Source: Gammaproteobacteria bacterium
GTDB lineage: Bacteria > Pseudomonadota > Gammaproteobacteria > UBA6429
NCBI GenBank assembly: GCA_030635835.1
Contig: DAOVYB010000089.1
Span: 1-5,435 of the forward strand
Direction of reading: 5' to 3'
DNA length: 5,435 bases
The notes beneath the pieces are model-generated. The model had not been told where the DNA came from. It did no database searches and worked only from the letters and a program-made list of their open reading frames with translations. Shown here in pieces: positions 1 to 5,435 of the stretch (the first letter of the stretch is position 1; each line of letters opens with the position of its first letter). The position numbers and the translations under genes are program-made.

Positions 1-666
1 CAGGCAGACTTAAACAAGATGGGTCTGGCTAATGGTACCGAGGGTGCTAACTGGTATGGCAAGAAGATGACCCACTTCAATTCGCAAACCGGCAAGATCA
101 ATATGGAGAAGCATCCGTGGAGCCTGTTCTCTGATTTATGGGAATGGTTGAATCCGAAAGGTGATGAGTTGTGGTTCAGTAATGGCCGTATCAATGAAAT
201 CTGGCAATCAGGTTTTGATGATGTGGAACGACGTCCATATGTGACACAACGCTGGCCAGAAAACTGGGTTGAAATTCATCCTGACGATGCCAAGAAACGT
301 GGTATTGAATCGGGTGATCAGGTGATGATGTACTCTGATCGTGTCGCTAGCTTTAAAGACACTATCATCGGTGTGCATAAAAACCACTTCCAGTTCTCTG
401 AACTGAAAAAACGTGGTCACATTGAGCTCAATAAGGCTGCAGTAACTGCAGTAGCAATCGTCACACCGATTGTTAAGAAAGGTGTGATGTACGCAAACAT
501 GATGGATATGCGTCAGCCCAGTAATGCATTAAGTGTACGTGTGGTTGATAATATCAGCGGTAACTACAATTATAAGATGGGTGTCGCCAGGATTAAGAAA
601 ATCGGCGAGTCCAAGTATAAGAATGAGTTCCGCTCAATGTCATTTGCACCACGTAATATAGTGTAG
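1..666 (+). CDS. AioA/IdrA-like molybdopterin oxidoreductase large subunit, C-terminal part (5' end outside window)
   Basis: The frame is open from base 1 to the TAG at 664-666, giving about 221 residues. The start lies upstream; the ATG at 19 is internal. AioA proteins run to about 820-850 residues, so this is roughly the last quarter. Visible landmarks, in fragment numbering, are LWFSNGRINEIWQ (57-69) and HPDDAKKRGIESGDQV (93-108). The second is typical of the C-terminal molybdopterin-dinucleotide-binding barrel of the DMSO reductase superfamily. The IKKIGES stretch and the terminal PRNIV resemble the end of arsenite oxidase large subunits. Arsenite oxidase is a periplasmic Mo-bisPGD/3Fe-4S enzyme paired with a Rieske subunit and oxidises arsenite to arsenate. 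Iodate reductase IdrA is a close relative and cannot be excluded, because the cluster-binding and active-site regions are outside the window. Being last before a terminator suits an aioBA order, but this is inference. Lys codons are AAG-rich (12 AAG, 8 AAA), unlike ptsP. Confidence 0.72.
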   Translation, partial: QADLNKMGLANGTEGANWYGKKMTHFNSQTGKINMEKHPWSLFSDLWEWLNPKGDELWFSNGRINEIWQSGFDDVERRPYVTQRWPENWVEIHPDDAKKRGIESGDQVMMYSDRVASFKDTIIGVHKNHFQFSELKKRGHIELNKAAVTAVAIVTPIVKKGVMYANMMDMRQPSNALSVRVVDNISGNYNYKMGVARIKKIGESKYKNEFRSMSFAPRNIV

Positions 667-710
667 AAACACTATTCACAGGGGCTGGATACCCTGATGA
701 GTATTAACAT

Positions 711-744
711 AAAACGGCATAACTTAGGTTATGCCGTTTTTTTT
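711..744 (+). terminator. Rho-independent terminator of the AioA/IdrA-like gene
   Basis: A perfect 13-bp stem (711-723 with 728-740) encloses the 4-nt loop TTAG, and a run of eight T covers 737-744. The core pairing is CGGCATAAC with GTTATGCCG. It begins 44 nt after the stop codon at 664-666, so the oxidoreductase gene ends its transcript here. A smaller hairpin lies between stop and terminator: CAGGG (679-683) pairs with CCCTG (692-696), extendable with one bulged base to 676-700. The A-run on the left arm is only four bases, so efficient termination from the minus strand is less likely. Confidence 0.93.
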
Positions 745-981
745 GTTTGTGATTTTTGAAGTTAACAGATTACATATTAAACTGTTAAATTAAGTATTAA
801 ATGTAATTAATAACAACTCTTTTCAGGTTTTATGATTAAGTCTATAAGAGGATATTTAAATCAATATATTCAATGTAAGATTAAATTGTGTTTTATATAC
901 ATTAAAAGGTGTAACTAAATCTTAAATATTTTCTTGCAGTGCTTGGAGTTTTTTATAATTCCAGACAAGTATTAAAATATC
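745..981. other. AT-rich intergenic region without a convincing gene
   Basis: Between the terminator and the stop of the minus-strand hydrolase lie about 237 bp of strongly AT-rich DNA. Stops are frequent in all frames. The longest plus-strand ATG frame I see is 28 codons (832-918), with no proper ribosome-binding site. An imperfect CTTG...CAAG pairing around 943-968 could fold at the 3' end of the hydrolase transcript, but it has a bulge and no U-tract, so I do not call a terminator. A 13-mer, TAAGTCTATAAGA at 837-849, recurs exactly at 2331-2343 upstream of ptsP. No tRNA-like or repeat-array structure is seen. Confidence 0.6.
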
Positions 982-1638
982 TCAATCCCTTAAACTAATA
1001 ATATCCCAGCCTTTCATTTCTGCATGTGAACGCAGGGTATCATCAGGATCAACAGCAACAGGTTTTGTCACCATTTCTAATAATGGCAAATCATTATGTG
1101 AGTCACTATAAAAACAGCTATCTGCAAGGTTACCTCCTGTTTGTTTTAGCCACTTGGTCAGTCGTTCAACTTTTCCTTCTCTAAAACAGGGCGTACCAGC
1201 GACTTTACCGCTATAGCGTTTATTAATAATTTCAGGTTCAGTCGCAAGAATATTGTTTATCCCTAACTCTTCTGCAATAGGGGCGGTAATAAAAAGGTTG
1301 GTTGCAGTAATAATCAGTAAAGTATCGTTTTTATCGGTATGTTTCTGAATGAGTGCGCGGCTTTTAGAGGTAATTGCGGGTAATATATGCTTTTTCATAA
1401 ACTCATTGTGTAGCTGCTTGAGTTTACTCATCGTCATTTTACTCAATGGGGCGAGGCTGAATTCAAGAAATTCAAATATATCTAAAGTCCCAGCAACATA
1501 TTCATCATAAAAACGCTGATTCTCTTTCTCGTAAAAGGTGGCATCAACATGCCCTTGTTGAGCTAAAAACTGGCCCCACAAGTAATCGCTGTCTCCGTTT
1601 AATAAAGTGTTGTCTAAATCAAAAATAGCGAGTGTCAC
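982..1638 (-). CDS. HAD-superfamily subfamily IB phosphatase (SerB-like fold, substrate unknown)
   Basis: 218 residues, a normal length for HAD-IB hydrolases. All four HAD motifs are visible. Motif I is FDLDNT, with nucleophile D7 and acid/base D9. Motif II is IITAT, with T111. Motif III is probably K156 in FREGKVERL. Motif IV is YSDSHNDLP, with Mg ligands D179 and D183. The helical stretch at about 15-100 between motifs I and II is the C1 cap that sets specificity. The family dephosphorylates small cytosolic phosphomonoesters. Members are variously annotated as phosphoserine phosphatase-like or histidinol-phosphatase-like, and nothing here decides the substrate. The start is GTG at 1638-1636: it places motif I at residue 7, and an AAGG sits 8 nt upstream on the minus strand. 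The gene is divergent from rppH, and the same HAD-rppH-ptsP order is remembered from Pseudomonas. No signal peptide is visible. Confidence 0.88.
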   Translation of the reverse strand: MTLAIFDLDNTLLNGDSDYLWGQFLAQQGHVDATFYEKENQRFYDEYVAGTLDIFEFLEFSLAPLSKMTMSKLKQLHNEFMKKHILPAITSKSRALIQKHTDKNDTLLIITATNLFITAPIAEELGINNILATEPEIINKRYSGKVAGTPCFREGKVERLTKWLKQTGGNLADSCFYSDSHNDLPLLEMVTKPVAVDPDDTLRSHAEMKGWDIISLRD

Positions 1639-1824
1639 AGTTTTAGCCTTTTCTAATGGATGATTGGCAATTTTAACGTAAAACGGTCTCTATAGGCATG
1701 TTAGTTACTGCTAATGTATGTAAGTTATTGATTGTTAGTGATAAATAGTTGATTTTTGAATAGATTTGCTGAGAAGCGGTGAACATGAAACAATCTAAAG
1801 CAATAAACGAAGAGAGCTTTTTAA
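1639..1824. promoter_or_regulatory. Divergent intergenic region between HAD hydrolase and rppH
   Basis: This 186-bp AT-rich segment separates two divergently transcribed genes, so both 5' regions and probably both promoters lie here. I found no pair of -35/-10 hexamers good enough to name for either direction; the TTGCTG at 1766-1771 has only poor -10 partners. The right part holds a 15-codon ORF (1785-1832, ATG to TGA) preceded by GGTGA. It overlaps the rppH GTG start by 8 nt in another frame and could be a leader peptide or chance. Confidence 0.5.
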
Positions 1825-2295
1825 GTGATTGATACAGAAGGATACAGAGCGAACGTAGGCATAATTTTAGTGAATGTAAATGGGAGCTTATTTTGGGCAA
1901 AACGGATTGGAGAAGATGCCTGGCAGTTCCCTCAGGGAGGGATTCGGGAATCTGAATCTGCTGAACAAGCCGTTTATCGTGAGCTGCACGAAGAAGTGGG
2001 AGTAACCAAAGAATCCGTTGAGTTAATCGGCTGCACCCAGGATTGGTTGCGTTATAAAATCCCGGAACACCTTATTCGCCGCCACCAAATGCCATGTTGT
2101 ATTGGCCAGAAACAGCGCTGGTTTATATTGCGTTTTACCGGAAAAGAATCTGATGTTTGCCTGGATATAAGTGATAAACCTGAATTTGATCAATGGTGTT
2201 GGGTAGATCAGTTTGAACCGCCACGTTCAGTAATTTCCTTTAAGCGGAAGGTATATTCTGAAGCGCTAAAAGAATTATTACCGTTAATTGCTTAA
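1825..2295 (+). CDS. rppH: RNA pyrophosphohydrolase RppH (NudH), Nudix family
   Basis: 156 residues. RppH removes pyrophosphate from the 5'-triphosphate end of transcripts, giving 5'-monophosphate RNA that RNase E degrades quickly; it acts in the cytosol. The Nudix box is complete and matches GX5EX7REUXEEXGU: G38, E44, R52, E53, E56, E57, G59. The Mg-binding glutamates fall at the same numbers as in E. coli RppH. Other family signatures are the N-terminal MID.EGYR.NVGI, WQFPQGG (33-39), WLRYK, CIGQKQRWF and SFKRKVY. The GTG at 1825 is chosen because MIDTEGYRANVG aligns with the E. coli N-terminus. GAGAG at 1812-1816 gives a weak ribosome-binding site 8 nt upstream. The protein lacks most of the ~20-residue basic tail of E. 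coli RppH, which is common outside the enterics. ptsP follows 122 bp downstream on the same strand with no terminator between, so cotranscription is likely. Confidence 0.96.
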   Translation: MIDTEGYRANVGIILVNVNGSLFWAKRIGEDAWQFPQGGIRESESAEQAVYRELHEEVGVTKESVELIGCTQDWLRYKIPEHLIRRHQMPCCIGQKQRWFILRFTGKESDVCLDISDKPEFDQWCWVDQFEPPRSVISFKRKVYSEALKELLPLIA

Positions 2296-2327
2296 TAACA
2301 CTTAATTTGTTTTCTCTTTTTTAGAAA

Positions 2328-2356
2328 TTGTAAGTCTATAAGACCACATTATAGAC
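2328..2356 (+). promoter_or_regulatory. Candidate ptsP promoter overlapping an 8-bp inverted repeat
   Basis: TTGTAA (2328-2333) and TATAGA (2350-2355) are separated by 16 bp and resemble sigma-70 -35 and -10 hexamers. Their position, about 60 nt before the ptsP start, is reasonable. A perfect inverted repeat, GTCTATAA (2334-2341) and TTATAGAC (2349-2356) with a 7-nt spacer, fills the spacer and covers the -10. It could be an operator or a weak RNA hairpin. It is followed by A's rather than T's, so it is not an intrinsic terminator. The call rests only on sequence resemblance. Confidence 0.35.
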
Positions 2357-2417
2357 AAAAATAGTGCAACACAGCTGTCTCATAATGATTCCAATAATGA
2401 AAAGATGATAAAAATTT

Positions 2418-4697
2418 ATGCTTGATGTATTGCGACGTATTGTTCAGGAAGTAAATCTTGCCAAGAATTTAGAGCAAGCGCTGAATATTATTGTTGTGCG
2501 CGTTAAAAGTTTTATGGATGTTGATGTTTGTTCAGTTTTTTTAATGAATGAATATGATAATGAATATGTCTTAATGGCAACCGATGGTTTAAATAAAGAA
2601 GCTGTCGGTAAAATTCGAATGAGTGATGAAGTCGGCCTGGTGAGTTTAGTGGGTAAACGTGCTGAATTAATTAACATTGCTGATGCAGAAAAAAATCCCC
2701 GTTACCTGCATTTCCCAGAGGCAAGTGAAGAACCCTTTCATGGTTTCTTAGGTGTGCCGATTATTCATCACCGTAAAGTATTAGGTGTGTTGGTTATTCA
2801 AAGTTGTGAAATTCAAAAGTTTAGTGAAGATGATGAAACTTTTTTAATGACGGTTGCAGCACAACTAGCTGCGGCCATAGTTCATGCTGAAGCCAGTGGT
2901 GGTATCGTTGGTTTAAAACAGAAAAAAATAAAAGGTGAAAAGCAGCATGAATCTAAACCTATTCATGGTTTACCCGGTGCGCAGGGAGTTGCTATGGGGA
3001 CCGCGGTTGTTATGTATCCGCCGGCAGATATTGATGCAATTCCTGATCGGTACATCACTAAAATTGAAAAAGAAGTTAAGACCTTTGATTTAGCAGTAAA
3101 AGCTGTTGTTAAGGATATAACCGAATTATCAGAACGTTTAAAAGATGTTTTACCTGAAGAAGATCGTGCTTTATTTGATGTTTATTTATTAATGCTCAAT
3201 AGCCAGGCGATATCGGGTGTCACTCGAGATCGTATTCGTGAAGGAAACTGGGCACCAGGCGCGTTACGCCAGACAATTCAGGAACATGAACAAGTCTTCC
3301 GTGAAATGGAAGATAGTTACTTACGTGAACGTGCTGATGATGTACGTGACTTAGGCCGACGTATTTTGATGTATCTGCAGGAAAAGTCACACGATAAAAT
3401 GGAATTTCCTGACAATGCGGTTTTAGTTGGGGAAGATATATCTGCTTCAATGCTTGCCGAAGTTCCCAGTGAAAAATTAGCGGGTGTTATTTCAGTGCGT
3501 GGCTCCCGTACATCCCATGTTGCAATTCTTGCTCGTGCCATGAATATCTCTGCAGTAATGGGTGCAACAGATTTACCTGTTGGTAAAATTGATGGACGTA
3601 CTGTTATTGCCGATGGTTATAGTGGTCGTGTTTTTGTTTCTCCATCTAAAAAGATTATTAAAGAATTTCAGCGCTTAATTGATGAAGAAGCCGCTTTATC
3701 TGATGAGTTAATGGAGTTGCGGGATCTTCCTGCTAAAACTGAAGATGGTATAGAAATTTCATTACTCGTAAATTCAGGATTATTATCAGACATTACACCA
3801 AGCCTGCAAAGTGGCGCAGAAGGCATTGGTCTTTATCGTACTGAATTTCCATTTATGGAAAGACAAAAATTTCCCAGTGAAGAAGAACAACGCGGGATTT
3901 ATCGTCAGGTATTAGAAAGCTTTCATCCCCGACCGGTTACTTTACGAACATTAGATGTTGGTGGAGATAAAGCTTTACCCTATTTTCCGATTGAAGAAGA
4001 TAATCCTTTCCTTGGCTGGCGTGGTATTCGTATTACATTAGATCATCCGGAAATTTTTCTTGTTCAGGTTCGCGCTATGGTGCGAGCAAGTGTAGGGCTA
4101 AATAATTTAAAAATATTATTACCGATGATCAGTGATATTACTGAACTCAATGAAGCATTAGGCTTGATTCATCAGGTTTATGGCGAGCTACTCGAAGAAG
4201 GTGAAGAGGTTGTGATGCCGGAAATAGGTGTCATGATCGAAGTACCGTCAGCAGTGTATCAAGCCGGCAACCTCGCACGTCGGGTAGATTTTCTTTCTAT
4301 CGGTACTAATGATTTAACCCAATATTTACTTGCGGTTGATCGGAATAATGCACGTGTCGCATCACTATATGACTCACTGCATCCCGCAGTGATACGTGCA
4401 ATATTACAGGTAGTCGAAAGTGCCCGAATTCATAATAAACCCGTCAGTGTTTGTGGTGAAATGGCCGGTGATCCGGTTGCTGCTTTATTATTACTTGCAA
4501 TGGGTATCGATAGTTTAAGTATGAGTGTATCAAGTTTGCCACGTGTTAAATGGGTCATTCGGAATATCACCCGTGATCGCGCACGACAAATATTAAGTGA
4601 AGTCTTAGTGCTTGAAGATGCGAAAGGTATACGAAACTATTTAAATGATACCTTTGAAAATGCCGGAATGGGTGGTTTGGTCAGGGCTGGAAATTAA
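2418..4697 (+). CDS. ptsP: Phosphoenolpyruvate-protein phosphotransferase PtsP (Enzyme I-Ntr)
   Basis: 759 residues, close to the usual 750-760. EI-Ntr autophosphorylates from PEP and passes phosphate to NPr (PtsO), then EIIA-Ntr (PtsN). This cytosolic relay is regulatory rather than sugar-transporting. Domain order: GAF sensor at about 1-160 (in E. coli it senses glutamine and 2-oxoglutarate); a basic linker at about 165-180; EI N-terminal/NPr-binding helical domain from HGLPG at 183 to about 310; the phosphohistidine domain around LVGEDIS (336) with H367 in GSRTSHVAILARAM; and the PEP-binding TIM barrel from about 440. Catalytic residues are R474 (LYRTEF), R510 (LRTLDVGGDK), Mg ligands E608 (MIEVPSA) and D632 (GTNDLTQY), and C679 (SVCGEMAGDP). 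Their spacing matches Enzyme I of E. coli. The ATG at 2418 is chosen by N-terminal alignment (MLDVLRRIVQEV); its ribosome-binding site is poor. An IS30-family element begins about 18 bp after the stop. Confidence 0.97.
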   Translation: MLDVLRRIVQEVNLAKNLEQALNIIVVRVKSFMDVDVCSVFLMNEYDNEYVLMATDGLNKEAVGKIRMSDEVGLVSLVGKRAELINIADAEKNPRYLHFPEASEEPFHGFLGVPIIHHRKVLGVLVIQSCEIQKFSEDDETFLMTVAAQLAAAIVHAEASGGIVGLKQKKIKGEKQHESKPIHGLPGAQGVAMGTAVVMYPPADIDAIPDRYITKIEKEVKTFDLAVKAVVKDITELSERLKDVLPEEDRALFDVYLLMLNSQAISGVTRDRIREGNWAPGALRQTIQEHEQVFREMEDSYLRERADDVRDLGRRILMYLQEKSHDKMEFPDNAVLVGEDISASMLAEVPSEKLAGVISVRGSRTSHVAILARAMNISAVMGATDLPVGKIDGRTVIADGYSGRVFVSPSKKIIKEFQRLIDEEAALSDELMELRDLPAKTEDGIEISLLVNSGLLSDITPSLQSGAEGIGLYRTEFPFMERQKFPSEEEQRGIYRQVLESFHPRPVTLRTLDVGGDKALPYFPIEEDNPFLGWRGIRITLDHPEIFLVQVRAMVRASVGLNNLKILLPMISDITELNEALGLIHQVYGELLEEGEEVVMPEIGVMIEVPSAVYQAGNLARRVDFLSIGTNDLTQYLLAVDRNNARVASLYDSLHPAVIRAILQVVESARIHNKPVSVCGEMAGDPVAALLLLAMGIDSLSMSVSSLPRVKWVIRNITRDRARQILSEVLVLEDAKGIRNYLNDTFENAGMGGLVRAGN

Positions 4698-4715
4698 TCA
4701 CTGGCTGTTATCGAC

Positions 4716-4744
4716 TGTGACTTCAACTGGTCAACGCAACACTG
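4716..4744 (+). repeat. Left terminal inverted repeat of the IS30-family element
   Basis: The segment runs TGTGACTTCAACTGG and then TCAACGCAACACTG. From memory, the left end of E. coli IS30 reads TGTAGATTCAATTGG and then TCAACGCAACAG, so the two share the TTCAA-TGGTCAACGCAACA core. The position just outside the transposase ORF also fits. Without the right end, the length of the repeat and its outermost base are estimates (boundary uncertain by a few bases). Confidence 0.7.
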
Positions 4745-4756
4745 TATCTTTATAAC
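4728..4756 (+). promoter_or_regulatory. Candidate transposase promoter inside the IS left end
   Basis: TGGTCA (4728-4733, four of six consensus bases) and TATAAC (4751-4756, five of six) are 17 bp apart. They end 20 nt before the transposase start codon. The -35 would lie within the terminal inverted repeat, so transposase binding to the end could repress its own synthesis. That regulatory consequence is inference. Confidence 0.45.
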
Positions 4757-4776
4757 AAAAAGATGGAGTGTAATCT

Positions 4777-5435
4777 ATGGCTTATCGAACACGAATTAAC
4801 TATTCACCTAAACAAAAAGCAAAGATATGGGATCGCTGGAAGCGAGGTGATTCACTTAATGAAATTGGACGTGCTTTTGATCGCCCATCTTCATCGATCT
4901 TTAATCAGTTATCACCAACTGGTGGTATTCGACCTGCTCCTCGAAAACGATCACACTTAGCATTGAGCCTTTCTGAACGTGAAGAGATTTCACGAGGCCT
5001 TGTCGCTGAACAATCATTGCGAGAAATTGCATCTACATTAAATCGTTCTCCTTCAACGATTAGTCGTGAAATAAACCGTAATGGTGGTTATGATGATTAT
5101 CGTGCAACACAAGCAGAACAAGCCGCTTGGGAGCGCGCACATCGCCCGAAAAAATGTAAACTGGCTTGTCACCCCATATTGAAACATATGGTGGCAACAA
5201 AGTTAAAGCCTAATTGGTCACCAAAACAAATTGCAGGTTGGCTGAAAAGAACCTATCCAAAACAAGAGCACAAACAGGTGTCACACGAAACCATTTATCG
5301 TAGTCTCTTTATTCAAGCGCGTGGAGTCCTTAAAAAAGAGCTTCAACTCTACCTTCGTACTCAACGTGCGATACGCCGTTTTAAAAACAACAGCATTAAA
5401 AAAATAGGACTCGGTAAAATTACAAATGCTGTTTC
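4777..5435 (+). CDS. IS30-family transposase, N-terminal part (3' end outside window)
   Basis: The ATG at 4777 opens a frame with no stop to the window edge: 219 full codons of a protein normally about 320-380 residues. A GGAG at 4765-4768, 8 nt upstream, decides the start. A first helix-turn-helix region lies at about 10-50 (GDSLNEIGRAF...SSSIFNQL). After TGGIRP, a second HTH covers about 64-103 (LSEREEISRGL, LREIASTLNRSPSTISREI, NRNGG); this pair of N-terminal HTHs is typical of IS30 transposases and binds the terminal repeats. Next come RPKKCKL (123-129), NWSPKQIAGWLKR (146-158) and VSHETIYRSLF (168-178), all strong family signatures. The DDE catalytic domain, which begins with a GHWEGD-type motif, lies beyond the window, so catalytic competence cannot be judged. 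No frameshift or internal stop is seen. The protein cuts and joins the ends of its own element. Confidence 0.95.
   Translation, partial: MAYRTRINYSPKQKAKIWDRWKRGDSLNEIGRAFDRPSSSIFNQLSPTGGIRPAPRKRSHLALSLSEREEISRGLVAEQSLREIASTLNRSPSTISREINRNGGYDDYRATQAEQAAWERAHRPKKCKLACHPILKHMVATKLKPNWSPKQIAGWLKRTYPKQEHKQVSHETIYRSLFIQARGVLKKELQLYLRTQRAIRRFKNNSIKKIGLGKITNAV

Larger units (their letters stand above)
4716..5435 (+). mobile_element. IS30-family insertion sequence, left part (right end outside window)
   Basis: An IS30-like left end followed by an IS30-type transposase gene on the same strand defines the element. The first 720 bp or so are present. IS30-family elements are usually 1.0-1.3 kb, so the catalytic half of the transposase and the right inverted repeat should lie just beyond the window. 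The insertion falls 18 bp after the ptsP stop and leaves both neighbouring reading frames intact. The exact boundary base and the 2-3 bp target duplication cannot be fixed without the right end. The open frame argues for a recent or still functional copy. Confidence 0.88.

Noticed and set aside
19..21. ATG at 19 as the start of a short 215-residue protein
   Set aside because: The same frame is open back to base 1, and the product matches the C-terminal quarter of a much larger enzyme, so this is an internal methionine.
208..420. 70-codon minus-strand ORF inside the oxidoreductase fragment
   Set aside because: It is antisense to a clearly conserved coding region and has no recognisable features.
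832..918. 28-codon ATG ORF in the AT-rich gap (MIKSIRGYLNQYIQ...)
   Set aside because: The only purine-rich site (CAGG) is about 4 nt from the ATG, too close. Its AT-rich composition matches the noncoding surroundings, and there is no context for function.
943..968. Imperfect CTTG...CAAG hairpin as a terminator for the minus-strand hydrolase
   Set aside because: The stem is short and bulged, and no T-tract follows it on the minus strand.
1673..1900. 75-codon minus-strand ORF across the divergent region and the 5' end of rppH
   Set aside because: It overlaps the start of rppH antisense, and its composition (Leu/Ser-rich, no motif) looks like chance.
2301..2325. T-rich tract after rppH as an intrinsic terminator
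   Set aside because: The T-run (2311-2322) has no GC-rich hairpin before it, so readthrough from rppH into ptsP is more likely.
2371..2378. ACAGCTGT palindrome upstream of ptsP
   Set aside because: An isolated 8-bp palindrome with no partner site and no position tied to the candidate promoter; easily chance.
2444..2677. 77-codon minus-strand ORF inside ptsP
   Set aside because: It is antisense to the conserved GAF domain coding sequence, with no domain features and no good ribosome-binding site.
3220..3541. Two overlapping minus-strand ORFs (3220-3450 and 3317-3541) inside ptsP
   Set aside because: Both are antisense shadows of the conserved Enzyme I region, and neither shows a recognisable motif.
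4763..4960. 65-codon plus-strand ORF starting ATGGAGTG
   Set aside because: It overlaps the IS30 transposase in another frame, has no recognisable family features, and its start lies inside the transposase ribosome-binding site.

Overview
The window looks like a chromosomal segment of a gammaproteobacterium with a moderately AT-rich genome. The main argument is gene order: a HAD-IB hydrolase divergent from rppH, followed by ptsP. From memory this matches the Pseudomonas aeruginosa PA0335-PA0336-PA0337 neighbourhood. RppH and PtsP also align with their E. coli counterparts from the first residue. The sequence does not let me name a genus.

Layout from left to right. (1) Positions 1-666 hold the last ~221 codons of a large molybdopterin oxidoreductase of the arsenite oxidase (AioA) / iodate reductase (IdrA) type. 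A strong intrinsic terminator at 711-744 follows, so this gene closes its transcription unit. (2) About 240 bp of AT-rich DNA without a convincing gene. (3) A minus-strand HAD-IB phosphatase, 982-1638. (4) A 186-bp divergent region. (5) rppH, 1825-2295, an mRNA 5'-pyrophosphohydrolase. (6) A 122-bp gap with a candidate promoter overlapping a perfect 8-bp inverted repeat. (7) ptsP, 2418-4697, Enzyme I of the nitrogen phosphotransferase system, with all key catalytic residues present. (8) The left end of an IS30-family insertion sequence, starting about 18 bp after the ptsP stop. It carries an intact but window-truncated transposase, 4777 to beyond the end.

The middle block is housekeeping and regulatory. 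RppH starts 5'-end-dependent mRNA decay. PtsP starts the PEP -> EI-Ntr -> NPr -> EIIA-Ntr relay, whose GAF domain links nitrogen status to regulation. The HAD enzyme is a phosphatase of unknown substrate. The flanks are accessory: a respiratory-type oxidoreductase on the left and a mobile element on the right.

I found no evidence of a wholly new system. The points most worth checking are the identity of the AioA/IdrA-like enzyme, the IS30 insertion immediately 3' of ptsP, a 15-codon upstream ORF overlapping the GTG start of rppH, and the inverted repeat at the putative ptsP promoter.
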